Below, piece after piece: positions 24,871-36,660 of a DNA stretch of 64,000 bases; position 1 is the stretch's first letter, and each line of letters starts with the position of its first letter. The notes under the pieces were generated by a model, which saw nothing but the letters and a program-made list of their open reading frames with translations, was not told where the DNA came from and did no database searches. Source of the DNA: Toxonevra muliebris (taxonomy: Eukaryota; Arthropoda; Insecta; Diptera; Pallopteridae). The DNA lies in NCBI GenBank assembly GCA_963691655.1, contig OY829329.1, positions 53,271,408-53,335,407 on the forward strand, read 5' to 3'. A program made the position numbers and the translations under genes.

Positions 24871-25552
24871 CACTGGCGGTCATAAAAACCGCACCACTTG
24901 CTATACTGCTGTAATTTTGATAATATTTCCTAACTTAGCCCAAATTTCCCTTTCTTTGTAAAGGAGATTCCCTAAGTCTATGTTTTTAGAATGTATTTAA
25001 GCGGAATGTATCATTTTTTATTGCGCTTGTTTGGCGAAAAGAAGAATTTTTGAAAAAGTGCCGAAAACAACTGCAAAATATAAACAATTGTCGCACCACC
25101 AAAACGTTGAAATTTTTGTTCTTAGATATCAAGGAGTGTTAAGTTTAGTATCTGAAGAAATCTGATGCCTACATTCGACTGCTGTTGGACTGATACAGAA
25201 AAAAGGCAATTTGTACCCACTGGAAAGGACAAAATGATCAAGAAGACTATGGAAGACAAAAACGAGAGAAAATGGCATAACCTGAAAGAGAACCATAAAT
25301 TATCGATGCAAAAGTGCAGTCACAATAAGCACTGAGCTAAAGAGCTATTACAACGTGAATATAAATGTCGAAACCTTACGCAGAAAGGAACGAAAGTTTG
25401 GTCTGTATGGTAGACGATCAGTCAAAAAGCCGTTGTTTGTCGAAATGGATGGAAACAAATCGCCTGGCATGGACTATAAACTACAGCAATTGGCCCAAAG
25501 TTTGCCCATTTCTAACAGATTAAGTATAATAAACCATAATGATTGGAAATAA
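24871..25552 (+). mobile_element. Tc1-like transposon, 3'-truncated relic
   Basis: A left end CACTGGCGGTCATAAAAACC follows a TA at 24869-24870. From about 25160 the plus strand carries the bipartite Tc1 DNA-binding region across frame breaks: SAVTISTELKSYYNVNINVE, then TLRRKERKFGLYGRRSVKKP, then a poor match continuing to 25552. This corresponds to the second helix-turn-helix and linker of Tc1 transposases. The DDE catalytic domain is missing, and no right terminal repeat was found downstream. Confidence 0.75.
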
Positions 25553-25559
25553 ATTTTTC

Positions 25560-27250
25560 ACGTGGAAAGCTGAAACAGGGAGAATAATTTTACTATTTGA
25601 TAGGAAAAAACTATACGCATTGCTAGCCTAGCCCCAGAATTAAAGGAGTCTACTAACTAGTTCACTTATCTATCCTGTTCATTTGCCTAATTTAGAGAAG
25701 ATTGTGTTTTCTCTGTCCAATTAATTATTCTAATTGAAAATCATTTACAGTTTATGCAAAAAGAAAGATCCTTCGGTTATTAATAAAATAAACAAATATA
25801 AATTGCAAATAATTTAGATACTTAAAAAGTACTTAAGTGTGCGGCATATCTACATTTCTAAACTCATTAGCATTTGTGGCTATACTTGGACGCTAGCTCA
25901 CCGGAGAGAGAAAAAGAAAATTTAAAACCATCCCAAATTTTTTGTACTAATGATACTTGATACTTGGCAAGTGTTTGTAAATATTTTGAAAAGTGGTTAA
26001 ACAAGAATAGAAATAAAAAAAATTAAATAAATATAAAATCTCCGGTGCATTTTACAGTTCACAGTGTGTGTGTGTGTGTGTGTGTAAATACTTAACTTAA
26101 TGAATGAAGTGTATACAAAGTATCTAGTAGATACTTACTTGCAGTATCTACATAATAAAAATAAAAAAAAGAACAAAATTGCAACTTGATGGTTGTTGCT
26201 GACTGTCATTGTTTTTGTGAATCTATTTTCAAATAGCAGCAGCAACAGCAGCTGGTCGATGTGGCTAGATGGCAACATTGGTTTTGATTGTTTGGTTACT
26301 TTGTTTGTTAGCTTCCATCTTTGCTGTTGGTTGCTTCTGCTGCTGTTGTGGTACTGTCACTAGGTACTAGACTCAGTGTCAACCACTTACTCGAATTCGA
26401 AATTGTTAAGCAGCAGCAGCCTGCCTGCTTGCCTGCCTTCCTGCCTGGCTGTCTGTCTAACAAATTGGTTTAGATAGCTCAAGGTGTATGGCAGAGAGGC
26501 AAGGCGCGCGCATGTAAAAGAAAGAAATGCTTTCAAAACAAATAAGAAAAAACCAAAAAAAAAAAAAAAAAAAATCAGGAAAAAATCACAAAATTGTTGA
26601 AATTGCAATCAAATGACATTTTATTTTCATTTTTATTTTTATATTGTTTTATTTCTTTTATTATTTTCATTTTTTTTTACCGAATTTCGTGCATATTTTT
26701 TTTTATAATTTTTATTTATTTTTCGCTCTTTTTTATATTGCATTGTAACCTTTTGGCATCAGCGTCGTCATCGTCATCATTATCATTCACATTATTATTG
26801 TTGTTGCTGCCATTGTTGGTAGTGTGTTGTTGTTGGTTGCTGTGTTGTTTGCATGGTTAATTTTTTTTTTTTTTTTTTTTGTAAGTAAAGCTTAAGTTTT
26901 AACTCAAGGCAATGTACACTTACCTACCCAGAGTAAGCAGCAACAAAAACAACAACAACAAATGAATTGCAGCAATGAAACAACAGGGAAACATCACGTT
27001 GAAGGTCATTAACATTTTTTGCTGCTTCTTTTGTTTTGTTAAGGATTTTGACTTTTTTCTTTCAGAGTTTTTTAAAGCAATTTTATTTAATTATTTTTTT
27101 TTGTAATTTTATTTCACAATAATTTTTATTTCTTTAAGTGTAAAAATAATCGTAATTTAAATTTTATGTCTTAGAAACTGATTTTTTGTAAAGAATTAGT
27201 TCAGAATATATTTTTATAATATATATTTATAAAGAATGGTTTAATTTGCA
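25560..27250. other. No gene seen; simple-sequence-rich
   Basis: The stretch holds a GT microsatellite (26064-26085) and CAG/CTG-type runs (26235-26255, 26325-26350, 26408-26420). It also has an A-run at 26555-26575 and a T-run at about 26861-26880. The hydrophobic open frame at 26594-26860 is a product of T- and TTG-rich DNA. Confidence 0.45.
26064..26085. repeat. (GT)n microsatellite
   Basis: Eleven uninterrupted GT units. Confidence 0.95.
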
Positions 27251-27260
27251 GTCACATACA

Positions 27261-28216
27261 TTAAGAAAACACTGTCCTTGGTTCAAAAAGAATGAGAAAG
27301 TTTCCAAAATTCAGGGAGGGATATTCTAAGGGAACAATGTAATGTAAGTCCAATTTTCGACCACTTTTACCAACAGCTGCTGGGCGTAAGTCGGCAATAA
27401 CGTGGCGGATGTTAGCTTTTAAGTCGTCCACCGACTCCGATTTACCGGCGTAGACTAGCAATTTGATGTATCTACACTGAAGATAATCTAAAGTAATTAA
27501 ATCACACGATCATTGAAGTTAACTCATAGGAGCATTACATCAAATTATGCGGTCATCGAATGTTTCTTTCAATAAATTGATTGTGACGCGGTCTATGCAG
27601 CATGTTGTGCCATTCAATTCGGGATCGAAAAAGTCACTAATCATGGATCTGTAGCATTCTCCATTGGCTGTCACGTTGAAAAAATATCGACCATTGATTC
27701 ATCCAGCCCATAAAGCACACGAAACAGTGATTTTTTGTGGATGTAACGACGTTTTAATAATGGCTCGGGGATTTTCTTAACTCGAAATGCGACAAATTTT
27801 GATTGTTGACATCACCATTAAACCAAAAATGTGCCACGTCACTGCACAAAATTTTGTGGTCAAGCGGCTTGAGTTCATGCCCGAGCTAGATCTTGTGAGT
27901 TCGTAAACTAAGATCTTTCCGCAAATTCTTCCACAAATTGGATGGACACAGCTTTAATCGCTATGCCCAATAACGAATCCATTCATTCGGGTTCTCCTTC
28001 GTACTACGCTCCATATCTCAGCTGATGCGTATTATCAATTAGAGTATGAGTGGTGCGAAAACGATTCATGATTAATTCGGTTACTTGATCGGATGGAAGA
28101 TTATGATGACCATAAATTGAACTTTGCGCAGCACGGTAAGTTTCGCGAAATGAACTACGATTATTAAAATAGATTTCCACAAGATTTGCAAGACATTTCT
28201 CTTGCATAATCTTCAT
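27261..28216 (-). pseudogene. Mariner-like (DUF4817) transposase relic, minus strand
   Basis: Reading from 28216, the N-terminal helix-turn-helix is clear: EKCLANLVEIYFNNRSSFRE, then NLPSDQVTELIMNRFRTT. The middle (27990-27540) is broken by stops but shows segments such as PEPLLKRRYIHKKSLFRVLYGLDES and FFDPELNGTTCCIDRVTINL. The end (27461-27261) has ESVDDLKANIRHVIADLRP. The order fits a full-length mariner-like transposase of the same broad group as the copy at 1556, but from a different family. Two stops and several frame changes make it inactive. Terminal repeats could not be found. Confidence 0.8.
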
Positions 28217-28759
28217 AGCAAATATACAAGATTATGTAAGAAGGCAATATTCTGTTCTGCTATTGCCACAAAAATGCTAGAAACCGAGGCGAAAAAACTG
28301 ATTTCCTTACTTATTTGTTTCCTTAATTGATATTTTTTTAAAGATGTCATCACATAAGGGTTGATTAAGAAAAGAAAATAGTTCGATACGTGGGAATTAA
28401 ACCCGAAATCGCGCTGCTTAAAGCCTAGCATATTGCAACTAGATTACTTAACCGGTCTTCAAGGGGGTTTGGGATAAAACCACCCCATTCTCTCGTTCTT
28501 CATTAAATACCTGAATTAAGAATTTTTGAAGAACCGAGAAGATCTAATACTAGTCCTTCTCCTACCTTCCCCTTCTTCTACATCTGTTATTGGAGCTGAC
28601 TGTTCTTGTCAGAGCTCTATTAGACCTAATCATCCAGGAGTTTAAACTTTTAGAAAAGATTGACTACCTAAAAAGTTGGGTGTGGTACTGTCTCGAAATG
28701 TTATAGATAAATTCGTTTTGACACATAAGCTAAATTTACAACCATATAAAGCTCAGCTA

Positions 28760-29693
28760 TACAGCAGTGGTCGAGCCAAATCTTCTTCATGGATCCGGCC
28801 AGCAACTGCAAAGGCGGTCAACTTTAAATTACTTGGATAAGGTTAGATGAACGGCAGCCATATTGATTTCCTACCTCCACGAAAGCTCTCTTCGCAATCC
28901 TTCGTTGGTTGCCAACTTCACTTCTGGTTAAGCAACAAGCTAAGTGCTCTGCTGCCAGACTTAGTGCCTTAATTCGCTGGGCTAGGTCGAACCTGGGTCC
29001 CGTGAGTTAATCCACGATACGTCCGTACCATCTAACGAAGATTATATTTGCTCTATCCCACACGATCTTTACCCACATCCCTTAGTAGAGAAGAATGGGT
29101 TAATGACGAGGTGGTCACTGACAAATAATTCAATTTATACAGATGGGTCTAAATTGAAGGAAAGAGTCGGTTGTGGCATCTTCTCTGGTAAGTTGGATTT
29201 CAGACTCTCAGGTGAAAGTAATGGCTTTCTATCAAGCGTCCAAGTTGTTTATTTCCAACGATTCATTCGATACGAATATCCGCATTTATATGAACAGCCA
29301 AGCAGCAATCAAGTCCCAGGTGTACCTATTACGTCTCTTAAATCGGTCATTAAGCAAAACTACCTTGAGGAAACAAAAAGATCCTGGGTAGCGAAGCATA
29401 CTTGAGGTTTTACCAGGCTAACACGGACCGCTATGGACCGGACTAGACAATTACTCAACCTTAGCAAAAACTCTATCAGTATTACGACTTCGGTACACAC
29501 GGTACACTGCATAATGGGGAGACATGCTGCAAGACTAGGACTGCCATTCTATGACTTCTGCCAGGGCTGCGGCTCTCAGGAAGAAAAAGAAAAATTCCTC
29601 CATTTCATGTGCGAATGCCCATCTCCGTCCAGGAGAAGACTAAAACTCCTGGTTACGTTATTTGTTGATAAGCAGAGTATGGGGTTAACCTAA
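28760..29693 (+). pseudogene. LINE relic: RNase H and C-terminal zinc-knuckle part
   Basis: The upstream part (28780-29000) has fragments resembling the LINE region between reverse transcriptase and RNase H. At 29103 SIYTDGSKLKERVGCGIFSG is the RNase H core with its first catalytic Asp. A frame change near 29210 leads to IRIYMNSQAAIKSQV, the later RNase H strand. From 29433, HCIMGRHAARLGLPFYDFCQ and C-x2-C...H-x3-C form the C-terminal zinc-binding tail. At least two frameshifts are visible. An RNase H domain separates it from the R1-like element at 38201. The reverse transcriptase itself is gone. Confidence 0.75.
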
Positions 29694-31454
29694 ATATCCA
29701 CTCCCTGGATCAATGAATCAAAATTTAATATTTATAATACACAAGTCCGTTACTCCAGTCTCACCAAATTTGAACTGCAGTGACGTCAGAGCTGCTTAAA
29801 AATAAGACAGTTTCACTTAAAAAATTATTGCAGCACAACGAAATATTTTTCGCAATACGCAATCTTTATTTTTATCATTATAATATGTCTTCAACACCAG
29901 ATGGCGTTGATTATTTACAGAAGATGATGATTGTTGACTATGTGCAATAATAAAATAATTAAATAATAAAATTTATCACAACAGACTCCGAATGTATGTA
30001 AATTTATTGAGATATATTAAATTCAGATACCTACAGCAAAATGAACTAATGATGACAATAGATCCCAAAAAAAAGCAGTAAACAATATTCATACAGCAAT
30101 AAACTTTATGAAGAAGCCAACAAACAAAACTAGTAAAAAGAAAAATTTAATAGACATAAAATTACTGCAAGTAAGTATTCATGAAAAAAGTCGGGATTTA
30201 ACTTTTTTCACATCTTTTTTTTTATAGATTTAGCGTTTTATTTTGCAAAGTATGTTTGTGTGGTTTTAAACGTCATGACACAATTTTACAAGTCAAGCAA
30301 GCCAACCAAAAATGCAATAACGCAGTAATGCAAGTTTTTGTTTTATATGTCAAATAGTGACCAATTCCCCAGTTCTTCTACTGCAATGTGCTTGCTGCTG
30401 GTTCACATAATTAAAGATTCGCTAGTATTATTTTTTTGCTTCTTCTTCTTTTCTCGAATCTTTTGACATCAAATACAAAAAAAAAACGAAAAAAAAAAAA
30501 ATGTTTGTACACATGCGATTATGTTTTGTGTGGAGTGGTGTGGTGTGCTGCGATGTGCTCCTTTCAAACTTGTAATTTAAGCCATGCGCGGATGCGTGTG
30601 AATGCAGTTTACATACAAATAGTAACGCTCATTCATTCACTCATTCACTATTCACAGCTGTTGGCTCCAGCTAAAACGTTGACTCTAGCGTTAACTTTAG
30701 CTCTGGCATTGCAGCATCGCTGCCTCATACATAGTTAGACATTATTAATAATGTGAGTGTATTTCTACATCTATTTCAACATTCAACACAAAAGTGTTGC
30801 AAGAATAATGCATTCCAAATTCCAAATATGTAGAAAAAGAGGAAAACTGAAAAAACCAGATGCGCCTCTTCTCTCTTTCAATTAAAACATATTTTTGCTT
30901 TTGCTTTTTTTCATGCTCTTTTTGGTTTCTTCTTTTTTTTTTTTGCAACCTAATCATATTTTGATTTTATTGCAGGAAGACAAATTTTTCTTAGATTTAT
31001 TTACATAAAATTCTCCACAGGCAGCGAACTTTACATACATTGCTGAGTATAAATATTTCCTAATGAAATCTGGCAACTTTTATGGATTGCAGCAGCAACC
31101 GCAACAGGCACCAGTCACACCAGCTGCTTTCCACACCCATTTAGTGATGTGCCAATTTCTTTGTTGTGTTCTGTCGGTACTTGTATATTGTTCCCCTTTA
31201 TTTTTATTATTATTCATAAATTTTTCTGCAATTTCACTGTGCTTGCTCTGCAGAAAATCAATTTCATTCAATTTCAAAATTAAGCGTTACAATTCAATTT
31301 ATGTAAAAAAAAAAAAACTGCATGGAAATAAATTGATATCTCCTTAACCAATTTATAATGGGAGAAGGAAGAAGAAGGCAGCAAGTAAAAAAAAACTTGA
31401 AGAGTTGAATTTTCTTAACGAACTCAAATGATATTTGCAACATTTCTGTATGTA
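29694..31454. other. No gene seen
   Basis: AT-rich DNA with A-runs at 30477-30500 and T-runs at 30933-30945. A CAG-rich stretch near 31085 gives a short open frame with a hydrophobic tail and no motif. Confidence 0.4.
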
Positions 31455-31738
31455 CGAGGGGGCTAACAAAATTTCACTAAGTTGGAGGTATTAAATTAGA
31501 TTTTGAAAAGTCCAAAATTGATAGACGATTTTTAATAATATTACAATATTTAATTTGAAATTTCAGGCAGATCGGTAAGAATAGAGACGAGAAATAGTAA
31601 AATTTCTATAATCTGAAAGAATTAATGGAAATTATGTAGAGAAGATAAAAAACTATGATAATGAAAAATATGAAACTTAGAATTTAAGGTTTGTCTGGTT
31701 TTTCCAACCAACTTAGCGAACTTTTGTTAGTCCCTCCA
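31455..31738. mobile_element. Tc1/mariner-type MITE, 284 bp
   Basis: About 31 bp of inverted terminal repeat (core GGCTAACAAAATTTCACTAA at left, GGACTAACAAAAGTTCGCTA at right on the other strand) ends exactly at TA dinucleotides (31453-31454 and 31739-31740). No coding capacity. A related single end (complement of ATGGAGAGACTAATAAAAGT) occurs at about 43850-43873. Confidence 0.8.
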
Positions 31739-32353
31739 TATACACTCTATTTTGGATTTTATTGTGTGGCAAGTGGTTCCCAAAGTGGTACAGAATCTGT
31801 AGATTCCAATCCAAAATTTCTGAAGTTCCGCATAAGGATGGAGTAGCGTGCCGGTTTTTTTTTTCTGACGTTACACAGTGTGAACACTTATTACTACTCC
31901 ACAACATCCCGTTGAAAGTCCAAGCCAAATTTTTCTCTTTTCATGAGTTGAACTTAATCGTGCATGAACGTACTTGAAAGCAATGTAAATCTCAAAATCA
32001 ATAGTGGGAAGGTTCCAAGTCCATAATGGTTTGGGAATCACTGTTATAAGCTATGTTTTTAAGCAAAAGCTATACATTTTGTATTTCTTTATTTTTTTTT
32101 GGCTAGGTGTAACGTATCCCCAAGTGTAATTTGCTTTCAATAAATTTGAACATACACTCCGCGCAACATAAAAAGCAGCACATAGTATTTTCGAAAATTT
32201 TTACATTTTCTTGTACTGAGGGTTCCCCAATTTGCATTTTATTAGCTAATTTCTTTTTGTTTTTCATGTGAGAGGGCATTCAAGTTCAGTTTTGCATGAA
32301 ATATTGCTGAGTGAACTAGTTATTTTTTCCATAAAGTGCGTTTTCTTGACAAA

Positions 32354-33404
32354 ATGTCTCAAAGCGTTCAACTTACAAAAGAAAATAAAGCAGCTATTAT
32401 CGCATTATCTGAACGGAATGTGTCCGTTCGTGAAATAGCTCGACAAATTAGGTTTAAGGAAAGTTCAGTAAGAAGACTTTTGGCAAAATATCGCCTGTAC
32501 AACACTTTTGATAGGAAAACTGGAACAGGACCGAGAAGGTGTACGAGGTTAAGCTTGAGAGATCGCTTCAAAACAGCAGCAGAGCTTAGATGTGACTTTA
32601 AAAAAGATATGTGTGGGAATGTAAGCGTAAGAACCATCCAAAACCGTCTTAACGAAGAAACCGCTTCTTACCCAAAAAAATGAAGCAAACACCTTTTAAG
32701 TGGGCTTGTTAGAGACGAAACTGGACCGTTGAGGATTGGTCAAGAGTTGTATTTTCAGATGAATCCAAATTCAGTCTCTTTGGACCAGATGGGTATGCTA
32801 GAGTGCGCCGTAGAAAAGGTGAACGATTTAAAGCAGAATATATTGCTCACACTGTGAAACATTCCCCTTACATTTTAGTGTGGGGTGCCATTACCCGGTA
32901 TGGAGTTGGCTTTTTAATTACTCTGGAGGGAATTGTAAACGCAGTAAAATACAAAAATATTATACTGGAAGGTGTTGTACTAACATTAGAACAATTAACT
33001 GACAAAATTGACAATCCAGTTTTTCAAGATGATTCGGCTCCCTGTCATAGAGCAAAATCTGTAAGTAAATTCGACTTTTTTCCTCAATCCCATAAGTTTG
33101 TGTTATTGTTTTTTGCATTATCTTTAAAATTGGCTTTTTAGATAACAACTTTCAAGGATGAACTTGGAAGACCCTAAATTGGTCAGGAAATAGCCCTGAT
33201 CTGAATCCAATCGAAAACGTTTGGGCTATAATGGGAAGGAAAATCTCGGAAAAAAGACCAAAAACGGTGCAAAGACTCAAAAGCATTGTTGAAGAAGTTT
33301 GGTTCGAGCAGATAACAAATGATTATCCGAAAAATCTTTATGTTTCCATGCCAAATAAGATGAATGACGTCATAAAGGCAAAAGGTGGATCGACTAAATA
33401 TTGA
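32354..33404 (+). pseudogene. Tc1-like transposase, few lesions, candidate intron
   Basis: The start at 32354 gives MSQSVQLTKENKAAIIALSE with a helix-turn-helix (VSVREIARQIRFKESSVRRL) and a second one near VSVRTIQNRLNE. The frame breaks in an A-run at about 32680, and a stop follows near 32712. The catalytic part then reads VFSDESKF (first Asp), FQDDSAPCHRAK (second Asp), and after the candidate intron NWSGNSPDLNPIENVW (Glu), a DD34E layout. A further one-base shift lies at about 33165. The C-terminus ends GGSTKY at 33404. The start at 32354 was preferred over 32336 because it begins right before the conserved N-terminal helix. Confidence 0.88.
33061..33141 (+). other. Candidate spliceosomal intron in the Tc1 transposase
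   Basis: It starts GTAAGT and ends TTGGCTTTTTAG, is 81 bp long and T-rich, and sits between the second catalytic Asp and the Glu. Removing it joins HRAKS to ITTFKDE, which restores the family pattern. Read unspliced it stays open for 26 codons and then stops at the terminal TAG. Short introns are known in Tc1 and Minos. An 81-bp insertion that happens to look like an intron is the alternative. Confidence 0.7.
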
Positions 33405-33881
33405 TAACATTTTTTTTTTTTCGAAATTTTTATTTTTAAACTACCTACGGATATTCAATCAACACTATGACTTAAAAAGAAAATGAAATTTTTTTGGATT
33501 ATTGTGTTTTTTGTGAAAAAATATTTAATTTATGGTTTTTGGATTTTTGTTATATAACTTTAATTTTTGTACATAATTAAAACGGAAAAAAAATATATTT
33601 TAAGTTTGTAATAAATCAAACTTAATAAATAAAAACTTATTACAAATTAAATCAATGACTTTTTGTAAATTTTTCTTCATTTACAAAATACCATGTGCGG
33701 CTTTTTATGTTGCGCGGAGTGTACATACTTGAAATTATTGTAAACTCATGCAGTTTAGGTATTGACATTTTTATAAGCGTGATATTAAATTGTAGGAACG
33801 ATTTTTTTTTTTGCAGAAAATACATGCATACAATGCAAAACTTTCGAAAATATGAAAGTATTCGCTGCTACGGCAATAACT

Positions 33882-33954
33882 GTTTCCGTGGTGTAGTGGT
33901 TATCACATCCGCCTAACACGCGGAAGGCCCCCGGTTCGATCCCGGGCGGAAACA
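33882..33954 (+). tRNA. tRNA-Val-AAC: tRNA-Val (anticodon AAC)
   Basis: Identical over all 73 nt to the genes at 4832 and 5054, including acceptor, anticodon and T arms. A T5 terminator follows at about 33962. It lies 160 bp after the Tc1-like element, which shares no sequence with it. Confidence 0.97.
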
Positions 33955-34068
33955 GATAATTCTTTTTGTAAATTTCAGAGGGCCATTTTCTCTCCTTTAG
34001 TGGATCCATGATTTTTTAATCCTGCACTGACACAAATTTTTAATTAACTGTCACTATTTACAAAATTA

Positions 34069-34406
34069 GAGTTACGACCAAGGTGAATTTATATAAGGTG
34101 GTAGCAGCAGTACAACAAGTTTACCACGACAGCAACAACAGGGCGTTGTTGTTGCGGCGATAATGGCGGAGCAGTCTGAATGTCAAAATCAGCTGACAAA
34201 AGCAGTAGTACTACACAAAAATGACAATGCATCTTTGTTGTTGCGGCCATTATGGCGGTCGAAAAAAAGTAAACGAACAATCAAAACGTAAACAAACTTT
34301 TGACAAACAGACTTCCTCACCACGAAAAAAAGGCGCCATAAAAAGGAAGAAGAAGAATGAGTTGCTGGTAACTCCACCTTATATAAATTTACCTTGGTTA
34401 CGACTC
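34069..34406. mobile_element. MITE with long inverted ends, about 338 bp
   Basis: The outer 33 bp on the left (GAGTTACGACCAAGGTGAAT and on through TTTATATAAGGTGG) recur inverted at the right with about 28 matches. Inside, two direct copies of a TTGTTGTTGCGGC...ATGGCGG motif lie about 90 bp apart (34145-34171 and 34233-34259). No coding motif. I could not identify a target duplication, so the superfamily is unknown. Confidence 0.65.
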
Positions 34407-35603
34407 AAGATCGTACTACGTACTACTGGGTAAAAAAGTATTGAATAACCACTTTGCAACAACAAAACACATGTGCTGTCGAATTGTTACTCTTTTAGGT
34501 TTACGCTATACAAAAGAGCAATGCAGAACCTGAATACTTCTATTAATTCTCTACAAGAATAGGGGCTATTTCCTTTCTTGGATATGCTAGTGTAGGAGAG
34601 GGTATCTCTTAGGAAAAATATTTATATAAATAAAATGATTGGACAAACTTCTACTAGTCCCCTCGTAAATCGTAAATAAGTAAAGAGTTCCACTTTCAAC
34701 AATTCTACAATAACAAAACATTGACGTCATGCCTTAATAAGTGAAAATAACATAAAAAATTTAAGAAACCAAAGTATAAAAGAATTTTGTAGTTGTATTA
34801 TATATCCATTAAATTGCATCAATATTGCAATCAATATCATATTCATACAATTAAAAAAAAAATTCAATTTAAAAAGTCATTTGTCATTATTGTTGTTTGG
34901 TGAAAATCACATAAATTTAGTTTTTGTAGCTCAAGGAGCGTATGCACCTTAAGTGATTTATTAACAGACTGAAGGAATACGAGGAGTATAAGCAAATTGC
35001 TCTCTTTCCCACTTAATTGAAGAGTAAAGTGTTTTGAAGAAATTAAGAAAATTCTCAGTTGATTTACAGTTTCAAATATGTTGAATTGATTTTACTCACC
35101 CATTTATAAGTATTTGTAGTTTGTGGCTTAATTTTAAATTATATCACAGAAAATTTTATTATATTGTTTATTATTATTATTTATCACTTAAAATATTTTT
35201 GAATTTTTTAAAAATATTTTTCACACTTTGTTACTATCACATTGTTTATTTAAGACTCAAAACAAAAAAAAAAAAAACAAAAATAACTGGAAAGAGAAAT
35301 TTTTTGTCTGGAATCGATTGTTATAACAATGAATAAACTATAAAACAAAGAATTTTTTTTGAGTTTAATTTAATTTGTGTATTGTTTATTTCTATTTTGT
35401 TTGATATTCTAAATTATAAATAACTTGAAAACTAAGACCGATGACCGTTTAAAGAAAAATTATACAGAATAGTTGTTGCAGTTGTGTGTGGGCGACGATA
35501 TGCTATTAAAATAATAAGTATCAGAGTCTAATGCATTTTGTTGTTGCGGTTAATGAGAGCTTATACAAAGAGTTTAGACAAAGAGTTTAATGACGATGAC
35601 TAA

Positions 35604-35605
<2 letters not shown>
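34407..35605. other. No gene seen
   Basis: AT-rich DNA without motifs. Confidence 0.4.

Positions 35606-35641
<36 letters not shown>
35606..35641. repeat. (AG)n microsatellite
   Basis: Eighteen perfect AG units, followed by GGGAC. GAGAG runs are known binding sites for GAGA-type factors in flies, but nothing here shows regulatory use. Confidence 0.95.
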
Positions 35642-35644
<3 letters not shown>

Positions 35645-35766
35645 CAGTGAAGATGTGTGAAAATGGTGGGTACAAATACAAGAAGTGAGGTCAGTGTTGT
35701 AGGTATTAATAGAATAGAAAGAAAATATCAATCCAGTTGGATTTAGGATCATCCATGATGTACATA

Positions 35767-36660
35767 CAGTGGCGTGCCTAGCATTTACTGATGAGGCAAG
35801 CCCAGTGTATTTTTTTTATCAAACCAAAAAGGCTAAAATTGACAATAAGGATGGAATGCTCTAAATCCCGATTGAAGCATTGAAGAAGGAATATGGGAGC
35901 TCTGTTTGGACTTTACCAACGTTTTTAGACGTGCTAAAATATTGGCATTAAAAATACAAAATGAGCATATAAATTCAGGAGGTGAGCGTAGAAAGGGCAT
36001 TTTTGGACTTAAATTGATATAGGCTCCGCAAAGGTATCATTTAAAAAACAAATCGTTGAGTGATATACTATTTTTTAAACAAAACGATAATTTCTCGTAA
36101 TATAAACCTTATTAATAAAACTGCAAATTATCAAATATAAGAAAATGTCAACGGAATGAAAATTTAACCGGTTCGAAACTCTGCTAAAAACTAATGGCGC
36201 AAAAGAAAGTGGAGTAAATACTTTCCAAATGCCAAACAAAAACTGAAAGCCAGCTTTTAAGTTCTATATAAAATCATACATAGTAGTAGAAAATTGATAT
36301 GCTGCTACTTTTAATGGAACCGCACATACTAAAAAAGCTAGAAATTCCTATAAGAAAAAGCGAGATAGCATGTTATGAAAAAATACATTTTCAAATTTTA
36401 AAAGCCTCGTAAAAGCCAACTTGATGAACTGCGATAGCATGAATGCTTGTGTGTATTTTATATTATCCACATTTAATATTTTATTAGTACATATATGAGC
36501 TATTGAAAAACAGAGTAATACAAATAAAAATATTTAAAAGAAAATTATTCTTTCAGTTAAAACAAAAGTAGCAATTTTGTAAGTACATATTGTACAAATT
36601 TTCAGTTAACAATTCTTAGGCAAGCCCGGCTTTTGGGCTTATATGGACGTACCGCCACTG
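35767..36660. mobile_element. hAT-like non-autonomous element with perfect target duplication
   Basis: The ends are CAGTGGCG at 35767 and its complement ending at 36660, with GGCAAGCCC present just inside both ends. The 8-bp duplication TGTACATA is exact (35759-35766 and 36661-36668). Length is 894 bp. No transposase motif. Its ends differ from family 1 and from the element at 16038, so it is a third hAT-like family. Confidence 0.9.

Larger units (their letters stand above)
32155..33721 (+). mobile_element. Nearly complete Tc1-like transposon, 1567 bp
   Basis: The terminal repeats begin CACTCCGCGCAACATAAAAA at 32155 and are matched by the complement ending at 33721. They agree for about 30 bp with one base indel or difference, and TA flanks both sides (32153-32154, 33722-33723). 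The length and single internal transposase gene fit an intact Tc1-family element. Clean ends with only a few coding lesions suggest a relatively young insertion compared with the other transposase relics here. Confidence 0.93.

Noticed and set aside
26594..26860. Strongly hydrophobic 88-codon frame that could pass for a membrane protein
   Set aside because: It is made of T-rich and TTG-repeat DNA; F, L, S and I runs follow from base composition.
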